Below are positions 17,706-27,605 of a stretch of DNA of 55,553 bases, in pieces (position 1 is the stretch's first letter; each line of letters starts with the position of its first letter). The notes beneath the pieces are model-generated. The model searched no databases and was not told the DNA's origin. It saw only the letters and a list, made by a program, of their open reading frames with translations. The translations under genes were made by a program, and so were the position numbers. The stretch spans positions 1 through 55,553 of the forward strand of contig LFKV01000032.1 in NCBI GenBank assembly GCA_001189345.1. Reading direction: 5' to 3'. The stretch is from Candidatus Paraburkholderia kirkii. GTDB taxonomy: Bacteria > Pseudomonadota > Gammaproteobacteria > Burkholderiales > Burkholderiaceae.

Positions 17706-18326
17706 CTATGCGGGCATCTCGCGCTGATAGACGGATCTCGGGTCCGTGGCCCATACATCGAGCACAAAATCGTCGTCCCAGTAGTGGCAGAGCAGAGGAA
17801 GACCCATGCGGCCGCGCAGCTTCGCATGCACTTCGTCGCCGGTCTGGCTCCAGCCTTCGATGGGCCGGCGCCAATGACACGCGACGACGGCGCCGTCCGC
17901 CGACAAGGTCTGATGTATGTGCTCGACGATGTGCCATAGCTGTGGCTCGTCAAGGTAATAGCCGATCTCACTGACTACGACGAGGTCGAACTTGCCTGCT
18001 GGCCAGACGTCGGGGACCCGCATCGGCTCAACCTTGACGTGCGGGAATTCGGCGACGCGCCGACGCGTGAGTTCGACGGCGTCCTCGGAAATGTCTGTCG
18101 CGATGAGTGCTCCGCAACGCGCGGCGAGCAGCGCGGTCAGTTCGCCGTTGCCGCATCCGGGCTCGAAAGCGCGCGCGTAGCGCTCGTGGGGAAGCGAGGC
18201 GAGCGCGAGCGCCCGCTTGCGCCGTTCATACCAGCGAAGCCTGATTTTCCAGGGATCGTTGCTGTCTCGATACAGATTGTCGAAGTACTGCTTAGTATCA
18301 GTATCGTTGTTGTCGGTTTTCATCAT
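17706..18326 (-). CDS. SAM-dependent methyltransferase, NodS-like
   Basis: A 206-residue intact class I methyltransferase. Motif I is FEPGCGNGELTALLA (about residues 48-62). An acidic motif II follows (ATDISEDAVELTRRRVAEF), then FDLVVVSEIGYYLDEPQLW. The N-terminal YFDNLYRDSNDPWKIRLRWY is typical of NodS/SAM nodulation-type methyltransferases. The ATG at 18326 overlaps the PIG-L stop (ATGA), so it is translationally coupled. In related bacteria, PIG-L deacetylase, this methyltransferase and an acyl-CoA dehydrogenase-like gene lie together, probably modifying a sugar-containing product; the substrate is unknown. It is the only one of the three without lesions. Confidence 0.85.
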   Translation of the reverse strand: MMKTDNNDTDTKQYFDNLYRDSNDPWKIRLRWYERRKRALALASLPHERYARAFEPGCGNGELTALLAARCGALIATDISEDAVELTRRRVAEFPHVKVEPMRVPDVWPAGKFDLVVVSEIGYYLDEPQLWHIVEHIHQTLSADGAVVACHWRRPIEGWSQTGDEVHAKLRGRMGLPLLCHYWDDDFVLDVWATDPRSVYQREMPA

Positions 18327-19116
18327 ATCAGGACAACTTCGAAAGGCCGGGTCAGCCGGGCCAGCACATGTTCGGGCAGGACCGGCGCCTGACCTGTTGT
18401 CGCGTTGGGTTCGAGCTGGCTCCTGAAAGCCTGCACGGCTCGAAGCTTCCAGGCGTGCGTGTGTTCGTCGGGAACGAACGATGCGGCGAGCACGGCTCCA
18501 TGGCACCCGTGTATCGTCTGGCGACGCCCAGTGCTAGTCCAGAGGGGCACTTCCACGCACGGCAGGCGAGCGCGCTGGCCGCGGAATGAACGGCGCGCCC
18601 GGCTGCCTCGTGGTCGGGGTGCCCATCGTAGCGCCAGGTGACGAAAACGATATCGCCTGGTTGAAGGTATCTGGATAGATGTCCTGATAAAACAGGATCG
18701 AAATGTTTTCCGTCGCCGTCCTTGAGGCCGAGCCGGACCACCTGGACCTGACGTAGATGCAGGCGCTGCAGCGCCTCCCTCGTTTCCTGCGGGCGCACGC
18801 TTGCCAGCCGTTCCGGCGGCCAGTCGCGGGAATCGGGGTGGCTCGCCGTGCCGTCCGTCACCGCGATGATGAGGATGTTCCGGCTGATTTCCGAGAGCCG
18901 CGCGAGCAGTCCGCCGATGCCGAGCACTTCGTCGTCGGGGTGTGGCGCAACGACGACGGCTCGCGCGCCGAGCGGCACCAGTTCCCCCGAGGCGACCTCG
19001 GGCAGCGCATCGAGGCGCTGCCATTCTTGCCAAGCGGCTTCGGGCGTTCCATCGCTGGCTATCGTGCGGTCGTGAACGCTCGGGTCGGTCGGCGCTCGCG
19101 CGCTCACACTTGCCAT
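18323..19116 (-). pseudogene. PIG-L/LmbE family deacetylase, frameshifted C-terminus
   Basis: Starts MASVSARAPTDPSVHDRTIA. The zinc-binding signature VVAPHPDDEVLGIGG (HPDDE) and the second metal site DGHPDHEAAGR are intact. This family removes N-acetyl groups from GlcNAc-type sugars. After about 18560 the frame is lost: the expected tail is split over other frames (PDEHTHAWKLRAVQAFRSQL, then EHVLARLTRPFEVVLI) before the stop at 18323-18325, which overlaps the methyltransferase start. The catalytic half is whole, so a partly active truncated protein cannot be excluded. Confidence 0.85.
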
Positions 19117-20156
19117 GAAATCCCTTCCTCCTCGAGAATGCGCCGAGCGAGCGATGCTTCGTCCCGCTCGGCGTGGCTTTGTCGGGATGAATACCGGCAG
19201 ATCGGCCGTCAGCCGCGCGAAATGCACGTCACGGCACAGCGGTCCCGCGCCGAGCGCCCAGCCGGCGCGCTCGATGACGCATGTCGCCGCATGCTCCGCC
19301 GCGAGGCGCGCGCGAATCGCGTGCGCCATGGCGTCGGCGTGCGGCGCGCGGTCGATGAACGCCGCGGTCTCGCGCAGCAGCGCGGCCATGGCGCAAAGCG
19401 TCGTGTCGATCGCGCCGAGATGCGCGAGCGTGTGCGGACCGGCGCGGCGCTTCGCGCGCGACGCATTCCGCGATTCCGGCGGCCGCGCCGAACCAGCACG
19501 CGGCGATTCCCGCGCCGCCTTGCCAGAATCCGGGGCGCTCGAGATAGGCACGCGGCGAGCCGACGGGCCGCGCGGGCACCTGCTCGAAACGCACGTCCAC
19601 GCTTGCGCTTGCCTGCATGCCAACCGCATGCCAGCCAGAATCGGTGACGTGCACGCCGGGATGACTCAGATCGACGGCGGCGAGCACGGGCTCGTCCTGC
19701 TCATTCCACGCGGTCACGAGCACGTGCGTGACCGATGCCGCGCCGGAGCACCACGCCTTCGTGCCCCGCAGCCGCATTGTTTCCATACGGCTGTCGCTCG
19801 AGGCCGACAGCCGCGCGTCCGGCGGCTCGGCCGCCCACACGACCCACGCGCTGCCTTCCTCCGGCTCACCGGCGCCGAGTTCGGCGAGGATCGCGAGGGC
19901 ATCCGCATGGCCCTCGTACAGCTTGACGAGCGACAGATCGAACGCGGCGACCGCCCCGAGCGCGCGCCACCCCCCGCTCGGCGGTCTCGCCGTGCCCGGG
20001 CAAGGGCAGCCGATCGAGCCGCGCGTCGATCAGTGCGCGCAGCGCGCGGCCCGCGGCCGCCGCGCTACCTCGCTGAAATGGCATCGCTCCGAGGAATTCG
20101 CGCAAAGAGGCAGCCGTCGCGCGATGGCCGCGCGTGGTGGAAGTGGGGATCGACAT
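19104..20156 (-). pseudogene. Acyl-CoA dehydrogenase-like protein, several frameshifts
   Basis: Fragments in order: MSIPTSTTRGHRATAASLRE, WRALGAVAAFDLSLVKLYEG (frame +), SDSRMETMRLRGTKAWCSGA, VLAAVDLSHPGVHVTDSGWH, FWQGGAGIAACWFGAAAGIA, LGAIDTTLCAMAALLRETAA, ARLAAEHAATCVIERAGWAL, then RDEASLARRILEEEGISWQV and TGA at 19104-19106. The G-T-K-x-W-C-S-G-A stretch is the acyl-CoA dehydrogenase middle-domain signature. At least four frame changes separate these pieces. The stop overlaps the PIG-L start by 13 bases. The FAD protein in such clusters has no assigned substrate that I know of. Confidence 0.8.
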
Positions 20157-20402
20157 GACGTGGCTCATCGTTCCTGCAATGGCCGGCGTGGGGAGACTCG
20201 TGTTCGCATGGCGGGTCCTCTGTCCGTTTCTGCCTGGTTCTGAACACGAGTGTAGCAAGCAGCATGCCCGGCCGCCATTAGGTAGGAAGGCATAGGCCAA
20301 AGCGCCGCACGCCTGGCAGCAGACGTTCTGCGCATTGATGCGAAAGAGCAGGCTTTTGTGCCTATGCCATTTGGACGGATCGACGCCGGCATGCAGCCGG
20401 GT

Positions 20403-21479
20403 TCAAATGACGCAAAGGCCGCACGCGGCGGCCTTCGTCAGAGGAGGGAAGGGTGAAGCGAGGATCAGCGGCGCGCCGACGCTCTTGCTTTCGCGCGCCG
20501 GTTCGGCGGCGGTCTTGCGCGAGCCCCAGCGTTGCGCGAGCACCGCGCACACCATGAGCTGGATCTGATGGAAGAGCATCAGCGGAAGCACCACCGCGCC
20601 CACCGCATGCGAGGCGAAGATCACTTTCGCCATCGGAATGCCGGAAGCAAGGCTCTTCTTCGAGCCGCAGAAAATGATGGTGATCTGGTCCGCGCGGCTG
20701 AAACCCAGGCGCTTGGCCGTGAACGCAGTGATGAAGAGAAGAGCGCCGCCAGCAGGAGGATGTTTACCGCCACCAGGCCCGCGAGCGTCGAAAGCGAGAT
20801 CGAATGCCAGATGCCTTCGTTCACGGCCTCGCTGAATGCGACGTACACGACGAGCAGGATCGAGCCCTGGTCGACGAACTTGAGGATCGCGCGGTGCCGG
20901 TCGATCCACGCGCCGATCGCCGGCCGGAGCAGCTGACCGGCAATGAAAGGCACGAGCAGTTGCAGCGTGATGTTGCCGACCGTATGCCACGGCGAGCCGG
21001 TGACCGCGCCATGATCGCTCACGATGAGTCCCACGAGCGCCGGCGTGATGAAAATGCCGAGCAGTCTCGAAGCGGACGCGCTGCACACGGCCGCCGGCAC
21101 GTTGCCCTTGGCCATCGACGTGAAGGCGATCGACGATTGCACCGTCGACGGCAGCGTGCACAGGAAGAGGATGCCGGAATACAGCGCGGGCGTGACGAGC
21201 GGTGTCAGCACCGGCTTGAGCACGAGCCCGAGCAGCGGGAACAGCGCGAAGGTGCTCAGCAGGACGACGAGATGCAGCCGCCAATGGGTCGCGCCGGCAG
21301 CGATCGCCTCGCGCGACAGGTTTTGCCCCGTGCAGGAAGAACAGCAAGCCGATGGCGATATTCGTGATCCAATTGAACGCGACCGCCGCGTTGCCGCGGC
21401 AGGGCAGGAAACTGGCGAGGATGACGGTGCCGACGAGCGCCAGCGTGAAATTGTCGGGAAGAAGTTTTGGCCTTGCCAT
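20403..21479 (-). pseudogene. Bile acid:sodium symporter (SBF-like, YfeH type), two frameshifts
   Basis: About 330 residues with 9-10 hydrophobic helices once two frame changes are allowed (about 21325 and 20740). Order: MARPKLLPDNFTLALVGTVI, FNWITNIAIGLLFFLHGAK, then (new frame) LFPLLGLVLKPVLTPLVTPA, LPSTVQSSIAFTSMAKGNVP (conserved), ASASRLLGIFITPALVGLIV, then (first frame) GFSRADQITIIFCGSKKSLA with GIPMAKVIFA. The family transports organic anions with Na+; the physiological substrate of this subfamily is unknown. The read-through tail at the 3' end covers a palindromic stem (20415-20435) that was probably the terminator. Confidence 0.85.
20415..20435 (-). terminator. Palindromic stem at the 3' end of the SBF-like gene
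   Basis: AAGGCCGC (20415-20422) pairs perfectly with GCGGCCTT (20428-20435) around ACGCG. It lies at the end of the minus-strand transporter gene. The run after it is only weakly T-rich (TTTGCGTCATTT on the minus strand), so terminator strength is uncertain. Confidence 0.4.
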
Positions 21480-22014
21480 TCAGAATCTCTCACTTGGACA
21501 TGCCGGACTACAGTGTTCGGCGTTCCCGGCGTCAAGTCAGGAAAACCATGATTTTCGCCCGTAGTCGATTAAATTGGCAAATTCATTTACTGGATCGATT
21601 GATTCCCAAAGCGCATTAAAATTCCGCGATGATCCGGGCGAGCCGGAGCGCGGATACAGCAACATTCGGGCTACAGCAACATTCGGGCCATTCGCCGGTC
21701 ATTTGGGGTCCACTGAAGGTCGTTCGCGCAGCGAAAATTTCGTCACATGATTTGATGTCCGAAACGCTCGGCTAGAACGAAAAACTCTGACGTAACATGG
21801 CGTTACAACCATCGACCGGGCCTAACACTTTTTGGCTCGACTGCCGCCGCGGTGCGAAATAAATTGTTGGATACACCGGCTGGCGGGCTTTTGCGCGTCG
21901 CATGAGATGCTATCGCCCGAACGTTCCGATCACGGCTGGTCGTCCGACAGAAGCGCGGCCTCCCGCTGCGAATGCCACGGACGAGGATGAAGGTCGGACA
22001 CAGGCGGTTTCGAC
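21480..22014. other. Divergent intergenic region, no gene recognised
   Basis: About 535 bases between the transporter (minus) and a small exported protein (plus). It is more AT-rich than its surroundings at 21540-21630 and 21830-21880, fitting promoters. It contains a short direct repeat (GCTACAGCAACATTCGGGC at 21655-21690, nearly duplicated) and the inverted repeat at 21792-21806. No coding frame convinces. Confidence 0.45.
21789..21806. promoter_or_regulatory. Inverted repeat GTAAC-N5-GTTAC, possible operator
   Basis: TGACGTAACATGGCGTTAC contains the perfect dyad GTAAC (21792-21796) / GTTAC (21802-21806). The 9-mer TGACGTAAC recurs with a looser copy of the same dyad at 22482-22504, ahead of the porin gene. 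The regulator is unknown. Confidence 0.35.
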
Positions 22015-22387
22015 ATGGTGCTCACTGGCTTTCGCAAGACTACCCGGCTTTTCGCATCCGCTGCGCTCGGCGCGCTGGCGGTGGCGGGTTCGCTCGCCCT
22101 TGCGGGGCCGCGCGTCGAGGGGCTGTCGTCGGCGGTGTTCGACATTCCGCAAGCAGCCGGCACGGCAATCGTTGCACTACACGCCGGTGGCTGCGAAAGA
22201 CGGTCTGACGCCCGTCAGCGCGGAAGTGCGTCCGGGGCCGCGCGGCGACCAGGCCGCCCCCATGCGCGGGGCGGGTTCCATCCGCGCCGACATCACGCGC
22301 TACAACGAAGAGCGCGGCCTGTCGCGCCCGCCCGGCCGTCCGTCGGACGATAGTCGCGCGCCGGCGAACGGGAACTATCGCAACTGA
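22015..22387 (+). pseudogene. Small exported protein, frameshifted
   Basis: The ATG at 22015 opens a signal peptide (MVLTGFRKTTRLFASAALGA, then LAVAGSLALAGP). A frame change near 22165 leads to SLHYTPVAAKDGLTPVSAEV, then RADITRYNEERGLSRPPGRP and the stop at 22387. The whole protein would be about 123 residues, secreted or periplasmic, with a proline-rich end. I do not recognise the family. Confidence 0.55.
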
Positions 22388-22744
22388 TCTTTCCGCGCCT
22401 TCCGGGCAAGATCACGTAGGAAGCGCGGCGAAGCGTCTGCCCCGCGGAAAAACATTTACACGTCCAGTTCCGCTGTCACGATGACGTAACCACGCCACAG
22501 TTACGCATCGATGTCCTCACGATGTCCTCATAAACATTCCGCTCTTTTTTCCGTGCACGGAAAATGCGCCCTGCGCGGAGAAATGTCGTTTTATCGATGC
22601 TTCCGATTGGCTTTCGTCGCTCGAACGGGCACGTCAGCGCTGGCTGTGCACCGGCGTAAATCGCGAGTCGGCCGGCGCGCGCGTGCGATCGGGCGCCCTT
22701 CGTCTCATGCGCGCAAAGCCGGAAGTATCCGAACCGCTATTACG
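22388..22744. other. Porin upstream region, no gene recognised
   Basis: This 357-base leader holds a second GTAAC...GTTAC dyad (22486-22504, spacer CACGCCACA) and a 10-base direct repeat (CGATGTCCTC at about 22508 and 22519, spaced 11). Porin genes are often controlled through such leaders. No promoter boxes were assigned with confidence. Confidence 0.4.
22482..22504. promoter_or_regulatory. Inverted repeat GTAAC-N9-GTTAC upstream of porin
   Basis: GTAAC (22486-22490) and GTTAC (22500-22504) form a dyad, preceded by TGAC exactly as in the copy at 21789-21806. Two such sites ahead of two exported-protein genes hint at a shared regulator. Confidence 0.35.
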
Positions 22745-23821
22745 GTGAAAGCAACGGTCAAGGCCACCGCAGTCGCCGCAGCGATGCTCGGCCTATTCGC
22801 GGCGGGGTCCGCGCGGGCGCAATCGAGCGTATCGCGCTATACGGGCAGGTCGACGAATGGGTCGGCGCCACCAAGTTTCCGGGCGGCGATCGCGCATGGA
22901 ACGTGAGCGGCGGCATGTCGACGTCGTACTGGGGCATGAAGGGCGCCGAGGATCTGGGCGGCGGCTACGGCCATCTTCACGTTGGAAAGCTTCTTTCGCG
23001 CGCAGAATGGCCAGTACGGCCGCTTCCAGGGCGACACCTTCTTCGCGCGCAACTCGTATGTCGGCATTCAAGGTCCGATCGGCACGTTCACGGCTGGCCG
23101 TCTGACCACGCAACTCTTCGTCTCGACGATTCTCTTCAATCCGTTCGTCGACTCGTACGTCTTTTCGCCGATGGTCTATCATGTGTTCCTGGGCCAGGGC
23201 ACGTTCCCGACCTACAAGACGGACCAGGGCGTGACGGGCGACTCCGGCTGGAACAACGCGGTTCAGTACACCTCGCCCGACTTCAACGGCCTGTCGGGCA
23301 GCGTGATGTACGCGTTCGGCAACAACGCCGGCGACGGCCGCTCGAAGAAGTACAGCGCGCAGTTTCTGTACTTCCACGGCCCGTTCGCGGCGACCGGTGT
23401 CTATCAGTACGTGAACTTCAACAACACGCCGGGGGATCTGCCCACGTCGAATGCCTTCACGATTCCGGGCTTCAAGAGCCAGAGCGTCGCGCAGCTGGGC
23501 GCATCGTACGACCTGAAGTTCGTCAAGTTCTTCGCCCAGTATATGTACACGTACACGAAGAACGGCATCGACGTCGGCACGTTCCACGTCAACACCGGGC
23601 AAGGCGGCGTGACCGTGCCGCTCGGCCCGGGCACGGTGATGGCGTCGTATGCGTACTCGCGCAGCAACGGCGGCCTCGATCAGACGCACAAGAGCTGGGC
23701 GCTCGGCTACGACTATCCGCTCTCGAAGCGCACCGACGTCTACGCGGCGTACCTGAACAACAAGTACACGAGCATGTCGACGGGCGACACGTTCGGCGTC
23801 GGCATCCGCGCGAAGTTCTAA
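22745..23821 (+). pseudogene. General porin (OmpC-like), frameshifted N-terminus
   Basis: A Burkholderia-type trimeric porin of about 355 residues. The signal peptide VKATVKATAVAAAMLGLFAA with GSARAQSSV starts at a GTG (22745). The frame then changes near 22825 into IALYGQVDEWVGATKFPGGD with GGMSTSYWGMKGAEDLGGGY, and again near 22965 (codon loss before AIFTLESFF). From there 279 codons are clean, with beta-barrel strand repeats, a PMVYHVFLGQGTFPTYKTDQ constriction-loop segment and the C-terminal phenylalanine (GVGIRAKF) needed for outer-membrane insertion. With the signal peptide out of frame, no porin should reach the outer membrane. Confidence 0.9.
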
Positions 23822-23844
23822 GCGCGCCGCGCGAGCACCAAAAC

Positions 23845-23873
23845 GAAAACGCCGCGCGCGGCGCGGTGTTTTC
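23845..23873 (+). terminator. Rho-independent terminator of the porin gene
   Basis: GAAAACGCCGCGC and GGCGCGGTGTTTTC form a long stem with one G-T mismatch. It lies 24 bases after the porin stop, with A-rich and T-rich shoulders, so it can work in both directions (the converging monooxygenase gene ends at 23895). Confidence 0.7.
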
Positions 23874-23894
23874 GCTTCTGCATCAGGGAAAAGG

Positions 23895-24861
23895 TCAGGC
23901 GATCGCGAGCCGCGCCTTCGCGTCATCATACTCGCGCTTCAGCCGCGCGACCAGTTCGGCGACGCTCGGCACGTCGTTCATCAACCCGACGCCTTGCCCC
24001 GCGCCCCAGATGTCCTTCCACGCCTTCGCCTTGCTCGTGCCTTCCGCGAAGTTCATCGCGGTCTTGTCGGAGAGGGGCAGCGCGTCCGGATCGAGCCCTG
24101 CGCTGACGATGCTCTCGCGAATGTAGTTGCCGTGCACGCCGGCCGGTGAACAGATTCGTGTAGACGATGTCGGCCGCGCTTGCACGACGATCGCGCGCTT
24201 GTAGTTTTCCTGCGCGTGCGCGCTTCCTTCGTGGCGATGAAGCGCGTGCCCATGTAGGCGAGATCCGCGCCCATCGCCTGCGCGGCGAGAATCGAGCCGC
24301 CGTTGGCGATCGCGCCCGACAGTACGATCGGGCCGTCGAAAATCCGCCGCACCTCGCCGACGAGCGCGAACGGCGAAGTCGTGCCCGCATGCCCGCCCGC
24401 GCCCGCCGCGACGAGTATCAGGCCGTCCACGCCCGCCTCGAGCGCCTTCTGCGCGTGCCGCAGATTGATGACGTCAGCAGCACGATGCCGCCATACGAAT
24501 GCACCGCGTCGATCATTTCCTTGACCGGCGCGCGCAAGCTCGTGATGAAGATCGGCACCTCGTGCTCGATGCACACGCGCACGTCCTGCTCGAGCCGCGC
24601 ATTGGACTGGTGGACGATCTGATTGACCGCGATCGGTCCGATGACCGCATCGGGATTGGCCGCCTTGTGCCCGGCGAGCTCGCTCTGGATTTGCGTGAGC
24701 CATTCGTCGAGCAGTTCGGCGGGGCGCGCGTTCAGCGCGGGAAACGAGCCGACGATGCCCGCCTTGCACTGCGCAAGCACGAGCTCCGGATAGCTGACGA
24801 TGAACATCGGCGAGCCGATGACCGGCAACGCGAGGTGCTGCAGGATGGCGGGGAGTGCCAT
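23895..24861 (-). pseudogene. Nitronate monooxygenase (2-nitropropane dioxygenase), frameshifted
   Basis: An FMN-dependent NPD-family TIM-barrel protein of about 320 residues. It starts MALPAILQHLALPVIGSPMF and reads in frame to GGIVLLTSS. Near 24478 the frame changes to DVINLRHAQKALEAGVDGLI with LVAAGAGGHAGTTSPFALVG (catalytic His region) and IVLSGAIANGGSILAAQAMG. Near 24215 and 24150 it changes again to GVHGNYIRESIVSAGLDPDA and the end. The family oxidises alkyl nitronates such as propionate 3-nitronate. Three lesions make it inactive. Confidence 0.88.
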
Positions 24862-25013
24862 GGCACGAATCTATTATAGGCGGAGCACAGTTCGTGACAC
24901 TCGAGGCGTTCCAGAAGTAGTCCTCGGTTTCCACGTTTGCGGGGCCGCGGACGCATGAGCAATCGTGCGCCCGCGCCTACAATGATCCGCAACGCCACGA
25001 ACAAGAAAACACC

Positions 25014-25918
25014 ATGTCTTTCGGAGACTACGAGTCGTTTCGCGTCGATGCGGAGGGCATCAAAATCGTCGGAATGAAAGGCGGCGACGGACCGCCGCTG
25101 CTGCTCCTGCACGGACACCCGCAGACCCACGAGATCTGGCACAGGTGCGCCGGCGAACTCGCAAGACATTCACGGTGATCGCCACGGATTTGCGCGGCTA
25201 CGGCGCATCGGGCAAGCCGAAGAGCGATGCGCGCCATACGCCGTATTCGAAGCGCGCGATGGCGACGGACCAGGTCGCCGTGATGCGCCATTCCGGCTTC
25301 GAGCGTTTTCTCGTCTGCGCGCATGATCGCGGCGCGCGCGTCGCGCATCGCATGGCGATGGATTTCCCCGATGCGGTGGATCGCCTGATGCTGCTCGACA
25401 TCGCGCCCACGCTCGCCATGTATGAAGCCACGGATCGCGAATTCGCGACCGCGTACTTCCACTGGTTCTTTCTGATTCAGCCGTTGCCGCTGCCCGAATT
25501 GCTGATCGGCGGCAATCCGAATGCGTATATCGATCGCGTGATGGGCAATCGTCACGCGGGCCTCGCGCCGTTCGCGCCGCATGCGCTGCAGGCGTATCGC
25601 GACGCGCTGGCGTCGCCGGGCGCCATCTTCGCGATGTGCGAGGACTATCGCGCATCGGCGAGCATCGATCTCGAGCACGATCGCGCCGATTTGGAACGCG
25701 GACGGAAGATCGCGTGTCCGGTGCGCGTGCTGTGGGGCAGGGAAGGCGTGATCGAACGATGCTTCGACGCGCTCTCGGAATGGCGGCGCGTCGCACGCGA
25801 CGTGAGCGGCCGCGCGCTGCCGTGCGGGCATTATTAGTTCAGGCATTACATTCCCGAGGAGCAACCCGATGCGCTGCTCGCCGAAATGCTGGCGTTCTTC
25901 GAGGCCGATGCGCCCTGA
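25014..25918 (+). pseudogene. Haloacetate dehalogenase-like alpha/beta hydrolase, broken twice
   Basis: Starts MSFGDYESFRVDAEGIKIVG, with PPLLLLHGHPQTHEIWHRCA (oxyanion-hole HGHPQ). One base is missing near 25165, after which the frame reads FTVIATDLRGYGASGKPKSD, LVCAHDRGARVAHRMAMDFP (nucleophile Asp in HDRG) and FHWFFLIQPLPLPELLIGGN. This is the fluoroacetate/haloacetate dehalogenase family, about 295 residues. Near the end, CGHY is followed by an inserted 15 bases containing TAG (25835-25837), then IPEEQPDALLAEMLAFFEAD. The insert is bounded by GGCATTA direct repeats (25827, 25842). The catalytic His sits in GHY at the break. Confidence 0.85.
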
Positions 25919-26103
25919 AACCCGCGCCGGCTCTCGATCTTACGGGTACGGGTGGTCGTTAAGGTTCTGTAGGGAAAGCACCGATGCACGTGAAAAAGTG
26001 TCGCGTTACGATACGCTGGACGTTGATCACGTCCATATGATTCCGTCGCTTGCCGTAGCTGACAAGCGGCTTTCTTTTTGGCGTTCGCCGCGCCCGGCGC
26101 GAT

Positions 26104-27026
26104 TCAAGCCGCCGACACGGTTTCTCCGTTCACCCTCACCGAGCCGCCGCGCGCCAGTTCTCCGATCGTTTTCCAGCAGTGCGCGCCATTCGCCGGGCGG
26201 CGCGAGCAGGTCGGCGGCGCGCATCGAGCGGGCCTGTTCGGTCATCGAAAGCAGCATGTCGAGCGTCATGGCGCGCACGTCCATCAGCTTGAAGACGATC
26301 AGCACCTTGAGCGCGTTCCTCGCGTTGCGCGCGGGATCGGCCTGCAGATAGTCGAGCCGCGAGTACGCGGCGTCGAGCGCCCGCGCGACGTCCGTGAACG
26401 GCGCGCCGTGGCCCGGAATCACGACGTCCACGTCCAGACGCGAAATCAGATCGAGCACCGCGCGCTCTTCCGCGAAGCCGCTTTCGCCTTCCAGTTCCGG
26501 AAATATCACGCCGAAGCCATTTTCCCATAACGCGTCCGCGCTGACGAGCACGCGCATCTCCGGGCAATGAATGGAGCATGAGCGAATGCGGGTCGTGGCC
26601 CGGCGCGCCGAGCACGTTCCAGTCGAAGCCGCCGAGCGCGAGCGTCGCGCCGTTTTCGAGCGTGCCCGTGAAGCCGAAGCGCTCGCAGCGCTGGCCGGTG
26701 GCGCGGAAGGTTAGCGCCTCCTCGTTCCACTCGCGCACGGCCCGCGCCTCGCTCGCGGGAATCAGCGTGTCGCACGCCCAGGTTTGCTGAAGCAATGCGT
26801 TGCCGCCGCAATGATCCTAGTGAAGATGCGTGTTGACGATCAGATCGAGCCTGCGCGCGCCCAGCTTCTGCCTGACGAGCGCGAGCGTCTGCGGCGCGTG
26901 CGACGCATAGCCCGTATCGACGATCGCGGTTCCTTCCTTGCCGGCAAAGAGCACGTTGTTCGACGAGAGCCAGCCGCGCTGGAACACCGTGGTCGATTCT
27001 CGCAGCGCTTCTGGCAGCACGTTCAC
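26104..27026 (-). pseudogene. MBL-fold metallo-hydrolase, nonsense plus frameshifts
   Basis: Starts with GTG at 27026 (MNVLPEALRESTTVFQRGWL), overlapping the upstream stop (GTGA). The zinc motif reads NTHLH-stop-DHCGGN: the TAG at 26817-26819 replaces a Ser, as expected for HLHSDHCGG (TCG to TAG). The frame continues through ATGQRCERFGFTGTLENGAT, changes near 26565 to MRVLVSADALWENGFGVIFP with VDVVIPGHGAPFTDV, and changes again near 26150 to end RVNGETVSAA. It is the last gene of the ghrA-mvaB operon; its substrate is unknown. Confidence 0.85.
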
Positions 27027-27604
27027 GTCGCGCGCTCCCTGGGCATCACGACGATGGTCACCGTCGCCTGCATCACCGGCTCACCGCGCTGATTGCTCGC
27101 GCCGCCCTCGAGCTTCACGAGATCGCCGTTCAGGCTCGCTTTCCACTTCGCCTCGGTGATTTGCCAGCGCATCGTGAGCACGTCGTCGGCCTTCACCGCG
27201 CGCGTCAACCTGATGCCGAATTCGAGGCCGAGCGGCTGCGCGTCCCGCGAGAAATGCGTGGCGAGCATCGCCATCAGATGCGCGGTCGGCTGCGTGCCCG
27301 ATGCGATCAGCGAACCGAAGCGGCTCGCTCGCGCGTAGGCGTCGTCGTGATGCAGCGGGTTGAGGTCGTTGACGAGCGTCGCGAAGTGCCGGATCGAATC
27401 GGGCGGCAGCGCGAGCGTCGCCTCGAACGATTCGCCGATCGTCACGATGCGCGCGAGCACGGCGCGCTTCCCGTCATCGTCATAAGACGCCCACGCGGCG
27501 ATCTCGTCGATGGTGCGAAAGCAGCCGTCGCAGAAGCCGGTTTCCGGATTCATGCGGCAGACGTCGACGCAAGGCGACGCCACGCCGCTCATGACTCGGC
27601 CCAC
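27023..27604 (-). CDS. DUF1289 domain fused to a MaoC-like hydratase domain
   Basis: A clean 193-residue frame. Residues about 8-55 are a DUF1289 domain with its four cysteines (SPCVDVCRMNPETGFCDGCF, then RTIDEIAAWASYDDDGKRAV). From about residue 62 (TIGESFEATLALPPDSIRHF) it is a MaoC/hot-dog domain with NDLNPLHHDDAYARASRFGS, containing the catalytic D/H region. Related bacteria, as far as I recall, carry these as two adjacent genes. Here the DUF1289 stop and the spacer are absent, and GTGACGATCGGC at the joint could be the old GTG start of the MaoC gene. It may be a deletion-born fusion that still folds as two domains. Confidence 0.75.
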   Translation of the reverse strand: MGRVMSGVASPCVDVCRMNPETGFCDGCFRTIDEIAAWASYDDDGKRAVLARIVTIGESFEATLALPPDSIRHFATLVNDLNPLHHDDAYARASRFGSLIASGTQPTAHLMAMLATHFSRDAQPLGLEFGIRLTRAVKADDVLTMRWQITEAKWKASLNGDLVKLEGGASNQRGEPVMQATVTIVVMPRERAT

Positions 27605-27605
27605 A

